Part shown: one piece after another, positions 24,711 through 32,838 of the stretch
Position numbering within the stretch: position 1 is the first letter of the stretch
How the letters are laid out: each line of letters begins with the position of its first letter
NCBI RefSeq assembly: GCF_000020525.1
Contig: NC_011026.1
Span: 434,001 to 498,000, forward strand
DNA from: Chloroherpeton thalassium ATCC 35110
GTDB lineage: Bacteria > Bacteroidota > Chlorobiia > Chlorobiales > Chloroherpetonaceae
Length of the DNA: 64,000 bases
Reading direction: 5' to 3'
The notes under the pieces: generated by a model
The model's input: only the letters and a program-made list of their open reading frames with translations
Told to the model about the DNA's origin: nothing
The model's database searches: none
Translations under genes and position numbers: made by a program

Positions 24711-25892
24711 TTATTTTGCTCGCTTTTTAAGTAACATTTCTGCCTGTTCTACAATTTCTTCCGGCGTAATCATATTCAAACAATAAGGCCGCTTAAAATC
24801 TTTTGTTTGAGTAGATTCTTCAACCATGCAATGGTTTTCACGACAGGGTGCGCACGGCAAAGCCACCTTTAGAACTTTCGCATTCGGATTTTGATAAGGG
24901 CCAAACTCAATGCTGTCTGTGGCACCGAAAAGAACAATGTGATTGAGTTTTAAAGCAGAGGCCATATGAGAAACGCCACTGTCATTTGAAATGAGAAGTG
25001 CTGATTGCTTAAGCAATTGTGTGGATTCAAGCAGGGTTAAATCACCGCATAAATTAATGATGTTTTTACCATCACAGAGAGCCATCTTATCAACATAATC
25101 ACGCTCCCCTTTTGAACCGATCATTACAAATCTGCGCTTAGGATTATTTTCTCTAAGTAACCTTATGGTTTGAACAAACTTTTCCGGAGGCGCTGTTTTT
25201 ATTGCTGCGTCAGGTTTGACACCACCACCTGCAGAAGGCGCAATCGCAATAAATTCATGCTCATCACACCATCCCAGCGATTGAAAGATTTCATCTATTC
25301 TATTTTTTTCAACGTCGGAAAGAAAAATTTCTAATCCGGTCGTTTCTGCCTGCACATTATAATTTGGATGAAGCCGTCGCAACATTTCCAAGTAAAGCTG
25401 CGCCACATGCCGTTTTCTTGGAATTTCTTTCAGATCGATATACACATAATCACTTAGCATAAAATTGCTTAGCCCTATCACCCCGTATGCAACGGTATCA
25501 AATCCGATTTTATAGGTATTCCTGAAGAGAAGAAGCGCTGCTTTGTAAATCAGTTGTGTTGTTGGACTGAAAACGATATCATAATTTTTTTTTGCAAGCT
25601 CAGAAAAAAATGACAGCCTTTTTTTGAGCAAATCCATTTTGCTTCCAAAAATCAATTCATTGCTAACTTGATAAACACGATCGATATTTGAATTGTGTGC
25701 TAAAATGCTACTTGCCCAATCAACCACAACATATTCTATCGTGGCTTTAGGGTATAACTTTCTTAATTGTTTTAAAAATGGGGTAATTAAAATGACGTCG
25801 CCTATTGCAGCTTCTCTAATCACGAGAATCTTTTTTGGCTCATCTGGCGGATTGGTGTTTGTAAAAAACAGCCTAAGAAACTTCCAAATCAT
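24711..25892 (-). CDS. Glycosyltransferase family 9 (heptosyltransferase-like)
   Basis: 393 residues. The GT9 pattern is clear: ILVIREAAIGDVILITPFLKQLRKLYP near the start, IAIAPSAGGGVKP for the donor domain, LISNDSGVSHMASALKLNHIVLFGATD and the end APCRENHCMV with a Cys-rich stretch. The family transfers heptose or other sugars to LPS cores or glycan acceptors. It follows the amidoligase gene by 64 bp and is probably co-transcribed. In green sulfur bacteria the acceptor could be a lipid A core or a surface glycan. That part is inference. Confidence 0.9.
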   Translation of the reverse strand: MIWKFLRLFFTNTNPPDEPKKILVIREAAIGDVILITPFLKQLRKLYPKATIEYVVVDWASSILAHNSNIDRVYQVSNELIFGSKMDLLKKRLSFFSELAKKNYDIVFSPTTQLIYKAALLLFRNTYKIGFDTVAYGVIGLSNFMLSDYVYIDLKEIPRKRHVAQLYLEMLRRLHPNYNVQAETTGLEIFLSDVEKNRIDEIFQSLGWCDEHEFIAIAPSAGGGVKPDAAIKTAPPEKFVQTIRLLRENNPKRRFVMIGSKGERDYVDKMALCDGKNIINLCGDLTLLESTQLLKQSALLISNDSGVSHMASALKLNHIVLFGATDSIEFGPYQNPNAKVLKVALPCAPCRENHCMVEESTQTKDFKRPYCLNMITPEEIVEQAEMLLKKRAK

Positions 25893-25956
25893 TCATCTAA
25901 AAACTGCATTAAAATAAGGCAACTTTCGTATTTCTGCGATCACCAAAAAAACGACA

Positions 25957-27249
25957 TCAACTTGTAAAAGTCATAGTCCCTTTTTGATTATCCCAACGCA
26001 ATTCGCGAAATTCTTGGATTTTTTTAATCCGTTTTTCAATATCGCCTGGCGATAGCAAAAGCTCTTTTGCAACATGACTTTCCCAGTGTTGTTGAGATAA
26101 TTGTTTTGTCCATTCACACAGTTCAATCCCTAACATAAGCCGACGCTCTACTTTTTCAAAATCAAAATCCATCAGCTTGACTTTTTGATGCAAGCGCTGC
26201 TCTATTGTTGGCCAATCATAACCAGCACAACGCATTAACGAAATAGGTTGATCAGCCAATGCTTGTAGCACTTCAAATGCCTGATTATGATTAAACCGTT
26301 GAAACAATGATTGAAGAAGCTCTAACAGTTCATTAGCCCCGTTTCGTAATTCAGAAACCACCTCGTCCGAAACACCTGAAGTATCACTCGTGGCCAAGTC
26401 ACCATCATTATTGCTTAATAGGTTTAATATTTCCTGCTTTCTTCTCCATTGCTTTATCTTTCCAACATGGATCACCCCAAATTGGCTTAAGTTCACCGCC
26501 TTAAGTAACAATGCTAAAAAAAGAAAACTAAATGCAGTAACAGCAGATGCAGAAAGTGTTGCATCTGGGAATCTATATTCAAGATGAAGCGGCAAAATGG
26601 AACCTGATTCTACAAAACCGAGATGCTGTATGTTAAAAAAGTTTTGATGCTCAGGAACAATTTTACTTTTTTTAAGCTGCTCATAAATATCTTTCATCGT
26701 CATCGTTGCTGGCGAGTGTCTCACCATTTCAAGATGACTGTTGTGATTTCTACGGCGGCATAACGCCTCGCGCTTATCACCTGTACTTGTTAAATACTTT
26801 AATTCAGGAGCATATCGGCGAACGAGATTCCACAGATTTGCCATGATAATTTCAGGGACAGGCTCTGCTAAACCTGGAGTCAGAAGGTGAAAATGCAACC
26901 CGCATGTTGATTTAACGCGCCCACCATTTAAGGTGATCACCTGCATAATTTGATTATACTGCTTCTGAAGCGCTCTAAAACTCGGATGCCTTCCAATTAC
27001 TCTGATTTCTATTCCGCAATGCTCAGTTTGTACATCCAAAACACCGTTAGGACCTAACCGCTCAAAACTGCCCGACGGCTCTAATGCACTGCGAATTGCA
27101 TCTTCAAAAACTGGTCTACGAACCCCTGATGGAGTTGCAACTTCAATTTCTGTCCCGATTTTTGATGCCCGATAAAGTAAATCTTTCCAATATTGCGCTT
27201 CAACTGGCGATAAAATATCATCTCGCCTTAAAATAATTGGGTCTTGCAT
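25957..27249 (-). CDS. Putative amidoligase (COOH-NH2 ligase, Amidoligase_2-like)
   Basis: 430 residues. The motif set I connect with amidoligases is present in order: GTEIEV (32-37, GxExE), STCGLHFHL (114-122, GxHxH) and LEYRFPDATLS (223-233, ExR..D.T). The C-terminal ~190 residues are helical, with a charged coiled-coil feel. The family, related to the glutamine-synthetase fold, is predicted to form amide or peptide bonds with ATP. Here it sits between a protoglobin sensor and a GT9, with a class II glutamine amidotransferase close by. The substrate is unknown. I assign the family from motifs only. Confidence 0.68.
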   Translation of the reverse strand: MQDPIILRRDDILSPVEAQYWKDLLYRASKIGTEIEVATPSGVRRPVFEDAIRSALEPSGSFERLGPNGVLDVQTEHCGIEIRVIGRHPSFRALQKQYNQIMQVITLNGGRVKSTCGLHFHLLTPGLAEPVPEIIMANLWNLVRRYAPELKYLTSTGDKREALCRRRNHNSHLEMVRHSPATMTMKDIYEQLKKSKIVPEHQNFFNIQHLGFVESGSILPLHLEYRFPDATLSASAVTAFSFLFLALLLKAVNLSQFGVIHVGKIKQWRRKQEILNLLSNNDGDLATSDTSGVSDEVVSELRNGANELLELLQSLFQRFNHNQAFEVLQALADQPISLMRCAGYDWPTIEQRLHQKVKLMDFDFEKVERRLMLGIELCEWTKQLSQQHWESHVAKELLLSPGDIEKRIKKIQEFRELRWDNQKGTMTFTS

Positions 27250-27296
27250 AATTAATTGCCAGGGACATAATCATCATCAATTCAACCTAAAAAGAA

Positions 27297-27848
27297 CTAT
27301 TCTACATCATCTTGAGTCAAAATCCGGCGCGCCAGCATCTCATTTCCTACCATTTTAGCCAAGTGCTTCAACTGTGTGCTTTCATAGGCTTGGTTAAAAA
27401 TCGCAATATCTAACGCCGCTAACTTCCGAAAAGCACTTGATGCAATTTCTGGCTGAGATGACTGCAGCGCAGCTTTTTGACCATATTCCATAATAACATC
27501 CATCATAGCTAATGGATAACGAACAGGCAGCCCTATACGAACATGCACCTTGCCAATTTGTAACCTTGACTTGACGTATTTATCATTGTAGTCACCAGTG
27601 AACAACTCCAAAAACCACCCTTTTAAGGTTTCACGCATTCTTTCAATTTTATCACTGAGATATTCAGAAGTATTCTCATGGCTAAGAAGTCTGTCATAAA
27701 AGGCATTAATCATTTCGCCAACAATACTTTCCGCCTGAGACCGCATTTCTCCGAGAACTTTCTTCTCTTCTTCTGTCATGCGCGTCATCGCAAGGAGTTC
27801 TTCCAAAATGGCTTCGTCTTTTATAACCCAGCTTTTACGCTCTTCCAT
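27297..27848 (-). CDS. Protoglobin-type haem sensor domain protein
   Basis: 183 residues. Residues ~15-165 read as a protoglobin/globin-sensor domain. RLQIGKVHVRIGLPVRYPLAMMDVI contains the likely proximal His102 and the family's conserved GLP-RYPLAM stretch. No output domain is fused, so it should act by protein contact or by gas binding. The start has CGGAGAT upstream at good spacing. It lies 47 bp before the amidoligase gene and 166 bp after the CPIMNAC protein gene. Protoglobin sensors bind O2, CO or NO. In an anaerobic phototroph, oxygen avoidance is a plausible use. Confidence 0.86.
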   Translation of the reverse strand: MEERKSWVIKDEAILEELLAMTRMTEEEKKVLGEMRSQAESIVGEMINAFYDRLLSHENTSEYLSDKIERMRETLKGWFLELFTGDYNDKYVKSRLQIGKVHVRIGLPVRYPLAMMDVIMEYGQKAALQSSQPEIASSAFRKLAALDIAIFNQAYESTQLKHLAKMVGNEMLARRILTQDDVE

Positions 27849-27918
27849 GGATATTATCTCCGATTTGTGTTTTTTGTAATTTGGTGTCTTAAGGGGGCTC
27901 GCTGTAATTCATAATACT

Positions 27919-27942
27919 TTTTGAGACGCTAAGATCTCAAAA
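27919..27942 (-). terminator. TTTTGAGA/TCTCAAAA hairpin between sensor genes
   Basis: An 8-bp stem with an 8-nt loop lies in the 166-bp gap downstream of the 28015 gene, followed on the minus strand by a few A/T. It may terminate the roadblock operon in part, or cap the mRNA of the protoglobin gene. The GC content is too low for a strong call. Confidence 0.35.
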
Positions 27943-28014
27943 GTCTTCACGCTCTACGAGACCCCTGAAAATATGCGAGACCGCGAACCATTCAAATAGT
28001 ATTTTATCTAAAAG

Positions 28015-28491
28015 TTACGCAACCCGCTCAAAAGTAATAATAGATCCACCGCCTTCATGCCACTTATGAACTTCTTCACGCATTTTATACCCTAATCGCC
28101 GCAATCCTGCTTGGCATGCGTTCATAATAGGACAAATAAAAGGCTTCTCAACCCCTGCTGCATCAAGACGGTCGCTAAATTTACGATTAATACATTGACG
28201 AACTTTAAGCGTTATAAGAGTATCGTCGTCCCCTTCCACTTCAATGTCAGAAGCATAACCAAACTCATCAACGAAAATACGGGAAACTTCCATTATAACT
28301 TCTTTTGGAGTATGGCCAGCAATTTCAAGCCCCATCTCCTTTTCCATTACACGCAGCAGTTCATCGCCCATTAACCCGCTGTATGAAAACGCTGATTCGC
28401 CCAAAGTTTCCCACACAGCTTGAGCTAAGCTTGTTAGAGCCATACTAGTAAGGCGCAGCTGATTTTGTTTCTTTTGTTCTTCGCTTGCCAT
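28015..28491 (-). CDS. Cys-containing sensor-like protein of the MglA cluster, family not identified
   Basis: About 158 residues from ATG 28491. The frame is open to 28548, but the extra residues are not convincing. Helical N-terminal half; then an alpha/beta part with VEGDDDTLITLKVRQCINRKFSD and KPFICPIMNACQAGLRRLGYKM, ending in beta strands (GGGSIITFERVA). The spaced cysteines (C...CPIMNAC) resemble metal-binding output/sensor domains such as V4R- or MetOD1-type folds, but I cannot assign one. It ends the roadblock-MglA gene set, 66 bp from the DUF4388-roadblock gene, so a role in the same switch is likely. Confidence 0.72.
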   Translation of the reverse strand: MASEEQKKQNQLRLTSMALTSLAQAVWETLGESAFSYSGLMGDELLRVMEKEMGLEIAGHTPKEVIMEVSRIFVDEFGYASDIEVEGDDDTLITLKVRQCINRKFSDRLDAAGVEKPFICPIMNACQAGLRRLGYKMREEVHKWHEGGGSIITFERVA

Positions 28492-28557
28492 TAAATACCA
28501 ATTCTTTAAGTTTATTTTTGAACTAAACATTTTAAAAGGACAGTGCAAGCACAGTCA

Positions 28558-29274
28558 TCAAACAAGATCGCGAAGTCTACTTGCAAAGTCACGGACTTCC
28601 GCAAAGGCCATTCCTAAATTCACTCCGTGTGCAGTTAAGCCAATTAAGAGTGTTCTATCATTTAAGCCTGCAACAATAACATTTCCGTTATCTCCTTGAA
28701 TCAAAGTTTGAGAAAACGTGCCTCTTTTAAGCTGCTGAACACTTCTCTTGCTTAATCCAAGAATTGCAGCGGAAACCGCCCCAACCATATTTTCATCCAG
28801 TCCTTTGTCTGGGACGTTCGCAGAATAAACAAGCCCATCGGTACCAACGATTGCTGCTCCTTGAATGTCGGTAGATTGTTGCAGAAGTTCTTGCAGGGCT
28901 TCAGCAATGATTTCGCCTTTCTTCTTTACCATAGTTTTTTCTACAGGTTTAGTTACAGGTTGATTTGTAGATGAAGACTCATCTAAAAGTTGGGCACCAT
29001 GTAAAAGCAATCCTTTCCATGAGCGCTCAATGGTTTTAAATGAAGGCTCCGTATCCATATCAAGATTAAAAGTCCCCTCATTCCACGCTAAAATGTTAAA
29101 TACAACTTGCTCACCGACAATGTCACCCATTGTTGCATGAACCACGTTTCCATCTTTCAGAAACAGTTCAGCTTCCTGCCCATCGTTATTGAGTGTTATT
29201 TTCGCAGTTTTATGATCTTCACAATAGTGCTGAATTAAGTCTGCGACACTCATATGCTTTATATCACCTTGCAT
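28558..29274 (-). CDS. DUF4388 (PATAN)-roadblock/LC7 protein
   Basis: 238 residues. Residues 1-~95 match the DUF4388/PATAN pattern (GDIKHMSVADLIQHYCEDHKTAKI..., LKDGNVVHATMGDIVGEQVVFNILAWNEGTF). A Ser/Thr-rich linker follows. Residues ~120-238 are a roadblock/LC7 domain (GAAIVGTDGLVYSANVP, AILGLSKRSVQQLKRG, TLLIGLTAHGVNLGMAF). Roadblock proteins regulate small GTPases, and PATAN domains occur in signalling adaptors for twitching and gliding. It is 23 bp downstream of a second roadblock gene. Confidence 0.88.
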   Translation of the reverse strand: MQGDIKHMSVADLIQHYCEDHKTAKITLNNDGQEAELFLKDGNVVHATMGDIVGEQVVFNILAWNEGTFNLDMDTEPSFKTIERSWKGLLLHGAQLLDESSSTNQPVTKPVEKTMVKKKGEIIAEALQELLQQSTDIQGAAIVGTDGLVYSANVPDKGLDENMVGAVSAAILGLSKRSVQQLKRGTFSQTLIQGDNGNVIVAGLNDRTLLIGLTAHGVNLGMAFAEVRDFASRLRDLV

Positions 29275-29297
29275 ATCGCTTAACTCGATTTTTATTT

Positions 29298-29699
29298 TTA
29301 AAGCTTCCAGACACGTTGAATTGATTTAATAGAGTGATTCATTAGGCTCCTGTAGGACTGATGCTTATCCGGTATTTGCAACGCAAGAATAAGCTCATAA
29401 TTTTTCACTCTAAATGTTCTACTGACAAGCCGGCACCCTTCTTCATCAAACAAGCAAACCTCGTCCGTTTGTCCCATCCCTAAATGGTTCTTTACTTGTA
29501 TTGCTGTTTTTTGAACCATAGCAACAACTGCTGCCTGGCGCTCAGGATCATACCCTTCAGTTGTTGCATATGCTATTGGAAACCCTTGTAAATCAGTTAA
29601 AACCGAGATTGCAAACGAACCTTTTTCGTTCATTTCAGCTAATATTTTTGTGAGCTCGGCTGAACCGGTTTTTGTATAGGTATTTTTGTTAGGCACCAT
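29298..29699 (-). CDS. Roadblock/LC7-like protein
   Basis: 133 residues. A single domain with the roadblock order: SAELTKILAEMNEKGSFAISVLTDLQGFPIAYATTEG, then VAMVQKTAIQVKNHLG, DEVCLFDEEGCRLVSRTF and ELILALQIPDKHQSYR. This is a MglB-type GAP/scaffold fold. It sits 9 bp after mglA, the usual position of a GTPase partner. An AGGATAAAT-like sequence precedes the start. Confidence 0.82.
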   Translation of the reverse strand: MVPNKNTYTKTGSAELTKILAEMNEKGSFAISVLTDLQGFPIAYATTEGYDPERQAAVVAMVQKTAIQVKNHLGMGQTDEVCLFDEEGCRLVSRTFRVKNYELILALQIPDKHQSYRSLMNHSIKSIQRVWKL

Positions 29700-29708
29700 T
29701 TATCCTTT

Positions 29709-30299
29709 CTAAGCATATAATTCTTGCTGAACTCGTGCGACTACCACTTGAGTAATCGCTTTTAACGTCTCAAAAACTCCAATATTTTTTACCGCTACAG
29801 CCTCATAAGTTCGATAGCCAGTTACGCCTAACTTTCTTTTTAAGACTTCTGGCGGAACAGGGTATGGCAAATCTCTTTTATTTAATTGAATAACGATCGG
29901 AAAGTCATCAGTATATAGTTGTAACGAGGATAACTGAGACTTTAAATTATGCCAAGAATCAATATTATCAGTTAATCTTGTTGGGGAAGAATCAGCCACA
30001 AAAACAACCCCATCAGCTCTCCGAAGTACCATCTTTCGGGTTGCTTCATAATACGTTTGTCCAGGAACTGTATATAAATTTAATTTGGGAGTGAGGCCAC
30101 CTATTTTTCCAAGCTCAAGCTGAAAAAAGTCGAAGTATAATGTTCTGTCCTCTCTGTTTTTTAAAGAGAGCAACTTCCCTTTTCTTCCTGGATCCACATG
30201 GGCATGAACTTGCTCTAAATTAGTGGTCTTTCCACTTAAGGCAGGCCCATAATACACGATCTTTAAATTCAGTTCTTTTCTTTCCCAGTTAATTTGCAT
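29709..30299 (-). CDS. mglA: MglA-type small GTPase
   Basis: 196 residues covering a complete Ras-like domain. P-loop GPALSGKT (18-25); the conserved long loop KGKLLSLKNREDRTLYFDFFQ; TVPGQ (77-81) in place of the usual DxxG, as in MglA; guanine motif NKRD (140-143). MglA sets polarity and drives gliding or pilus switching in Myxococcus and Thermus, with MglB roadblock proteins as GAPs. Here three roadblock genes flank it, suggesting an expanded regulator set. Spacing is 3 bp to the upstream roadblock gene. Confidence 0.95.
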   Translation of the reverse strand: MQINWERKELNLKIVYYGPALSGKTTNLEQVHAHVDPGRKGKLLSLKNREDRTLYFDFFQLELGKIGGLTPKLNLYTVPGQTYYEATRKMVLRRADGVVFVADSSPTRLTDNIDSWHNLKSQLSSLQLYTDDFPIVIQLNKRDLPYPVPPEVLKRKLGVTGYRTYEAVAVKNIGVFETLKAITQVVVARVQQELYA

Positions 30300-30302
30300 T
30301 TC

Positions 30303-30830
30303 TTACCCTTTCCATAATGCGTCTAATGAATCACCTATTTGGTCAGAGAGATTTGTTGGATCACCTAATAGGTCTAATTTTTTAGCGTCAGGAATTTGCT
30401 CTGCATCACTTGACTCTTGATAATCGCTCTCTTGACAATTATCGTCAATTTTTTTTGCAGCTTCCTGAATTAACATTCTTGCCCAGCCCAGTGGAACACT
30501 TTTATCTAACTGCACCAAAATTGCAAAATCAGGACCTGCGCCTGCCATAAAAGTATTGGCAGATAGACCTTCATGCAAAACAAGTTGGTACTCTTGTTCT
30601 CCACCAAGCATTTGGGCAACTTCTTGAGCAGCGGAAAGCCCGCCAGCCATAACTGAGCCTAATGCAATCAAATCAAACTGAGAACTTGGGCCACATGCAG
30701 AAACAACTTGGCCACTGACATCAGTTAATAAAATAAATTTAGCAGGGGCCTTTTGCAACAAATTTTCTAAGACTTGCTCAAACTTTTTATGCTGAGATGA
30801 GTCGATCGAAATTCCACTTCTTAATCTCAT
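30303..30830 (-). CDS. Roadblock/LC7 protein with acidic tail
   Basis: 175 residues. Residues ~15-125 form a roadblock domain (FEQVLENLLQKAPAKFILLTDVSGQVVSACGPS, DLIALGSVMAGGLSAAQEVAQMLGG, DFAILVQLDKSVPLGWARMLI). The last ~50 residues are acidic and probably disordered (ESDYQESSDAEQIPD...). It is the first gene of the MglA operon, 3 bp before mglA, and is the most likely MglB-like GAP. Confidence 0.88.
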   Translation of the reverse strand: MRLRSGISIDSSQHKKFEQVLENLLQKAPAKFILLTDVSGQVVSACGPSSQFDLIALGSVMAGGLSAAQEVAQMLGGEQEYQLVLHEGLSANTFMAGAGPDFAILVQLDKSVPLGWARMLIQEAAKKIDDNCQESDYQESSDAEQIPDAKKLDLLGDPTNLSDQIGDSLDALWKG

Positions 30831-31425
30831 TACAATAGGTATTTAACACATCGTTGAAACAAAAATATTTGAATTCCTATGCTGCAAAACCAAGCAGCGA
30901 AGAAACCTTTATTTTAGAAGAAGCTGTATTATCAATTTGAACATACATATAAACACATGAAATATGTACGTTTTAAATGGGTGATAGCTTAACAAAATAA
31001 AGTAGTAACTTTTTGTATAACAGCCTCAGTGAAAAGAAGAAAAAACTTCTTGCCTTCCTATAAATTTTTCAATAAAACTGTTGTAATGAAGAATTTCATA
31101 ACCTGCCTTTTTTCAAGCTACTAAAAAAAGAATCGGTTATTTTTGCGTTGGCTTCTAAGGGCTAATATAAGGATTTTACTGTGCTCCCCAAATAAAGATA
31201 TTTTTAGAATTTATTCAGGTGCAACGGTATTAGGAACGACAATAAGGTTAGGCTTGTTTCGTTTTTCTATTGTAAATAGAACATACTCTTTTTTATAAAA
31301 TTTATAACTATCCTGAAAAAGTATCATGCGTTATAAAAGTTTTTTTCGAACATTTTTTCCGGCATAACCACCATCTGCGCAATTGCAAAAGATTTTTTTT
31401 ACCCTTTTTCTATCAATTTCAATCC
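30831..31425. other. AT-rich non-coding region before the MglA operon
   Basis: About 595 bp between the MglA operon and the FtsX-like permease gene. It is strongly AT-rich and must hold the promoter of the minus-strand MglA operon, but I see no confident promoter, RNA gene or hairpin. No gene is visible here. Confidence 0.5.
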
Positions 31426-32694
31426 CTATAAATTCGCATCTCTTAGAACCTGAACAGGCTGAAGTTTTGCCGCTTTTCGGGAAGGAATCATCGCAGCAAC
31501 GGTGCTGATAAAAACCGTTAAACCAATAGTAATCAAATAATAAATCGGGCTTTGAGACATCGCAAACCCTTTGCGAACAACAGGGCCTTGCGCGCTTTCG
31601 GTTGGAAGAGAGGCCAGCAAGTTTGTGGAACCAATCGCTAAAATGGCCCCAAGCAAAGCGCCAGCTAATCCGACTAACACACCTTCTAAAACAAATAACG
31701 CGACAATTTGATTGGACGTAAAACCATACGATTTCATAATGGCAATGTCTCGTGTTTTTTCATAAATGGTCGTAACTAAAATGTTTGCCACGCCAAAACC
31801 CGAAACGAGCGCAACAAATCCAACCAGTGAATACACAATATTGCCAATTCGGTTAAACAACCCAATAATGCTGTCATTTGCCTCTTGCCATGTCTCGCAC
31901 TTATAACCAGTGACTCGCTCGAGCTCTCTGGCCAGTTCGGTGTTTTGCAACAAGTCCTTAACCCGCAAGTTGATCCCCGTCACTTTGTTTGGCGGCATTT
32001 CTTCCAAAAGTTGCCCGACTTTCAAATTCACAAATGCTTTGTTATCAATGGATTTTACCCCTGTAAAAAATGTACCAACCACTTTTGCTCGCACCGTCAC
32101 GCCGCTTGAAGCAACCAATGTCAATTCATCAAAAAGCTGAATTTCTAAATCTTCCGCAATTTTTTCACCAAGAAGCAAGCCATTTGGCGTTTTTTGAAGC
32201 GACTCCAAACTGCCGCTTTTTAGATTTGACTCGATTTTTGCAACCTTGTTTTCACGATCGATTAAAACACCATTGACTTCAATCGGTTGGTTAGCTGTTC
32301 CTTTAATGGCCATCACTTGCGAGGAAACATACGGCGAAGCAACGGAAATCGCCTCGTCGTAGGGAGCTTCTTCCATCAGTGATAAAATTTGCCGATAATT
32401 GGTAATTTCTTCAGGATCTTCTTCCTGCACATTATCCACAACAAAAGCACGACGCGTTCCCTTATCGTTGCTAATTAGATCGATTTTGTCAGGAATAATG
32501 GATTCGCCGCGAACCACAATGTGAGGCGCAATGTCGACAATGGATTCGGTAAAAGAGTCAACCAAGCCGCGCATGAGAGAAATGGTTGTAATTAACACCA
32601 TCGTGCTAACCGAAACCCCAACTAAAGTCGTGACCGTTTGGCGCGCACGACCCACAAGATGCCCAATGGCAATTTTAAAAATAGTTTGAATCAT
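31426..32694 (-). CDS. FtsX/MacB-like ABC transporter permease
   Basis: 422 residues. An N-terminal membrane helix (~20-42), a ~220-residue periplasmic MacB_PCD-like domain (with GLLLGEKIAEDLEIQLFDELTL) and three C-terminal helices with the FtsX core (VNILVTTIYEKTRDIAIMKSYGFTSNQI). This is the layout of LolC/E, MacB and DevC permeases, which extract lipoproteins or export substrates by mechanotransmission. No ATP-binding subunit is encoded on either side, so the partner lies elsewhere. It is divergent from fni. Confidence 0.9.
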   Translation of the reverse strand: MIQTIFKIAIGHLVGRARQTVTTLVGVSVSTMVLITTISLMRGLVDSFTESIVDIAPHIVVRGESIIPDKIDLISNDKGTRRAFVVDNVQEEDPEEITNYRQILSLMEEAPYDEAISVASPYVSSQVMAIKGTANQPIEVNGVLIDRENKVAKIESNLKSGSLESLQKTPNGLLLGEKIAEDLEIQLFDELTLVASSGVTVRAKVVGTFFTGVKSIDNKAFVNLKVGQLLEEMPPNKVTGINLRVKDLLQNTELARELERVTGYKCETWQEANDSIIGLFNRIGNIVYSLVGFVALVSGFGVANILVTTIYEKTRDIAIMKSYGFTSNQIVALFVLEGVLVGLAGALLGAILAIGSTNLLASLPTESAQGPVVRKGFAMSQSPIYYLITIGLTVFISTVAAMIPSRKAAKLQPVQVLRDANL

Positions 32695-32838
32695 CCCTGA
32701 AACTATGAAGTAAAAATTTGGTTTGCACCCTCTCTTTGCATATTATCCACACGTTAGTAACCCCTTGTAGCATCGTCCTTTTCTATCTTGACGGAAGATA
32801 GCAATAAAAAAAGCAATTGAACCAACGTTGAAAGAAAT

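Noticed and set aside
30831-31425. Hidden RNA gene in the long gap
   Set aside because: No tRNA-like T-loop motif or conserved RNA structure visible; only AT-rich sequence.
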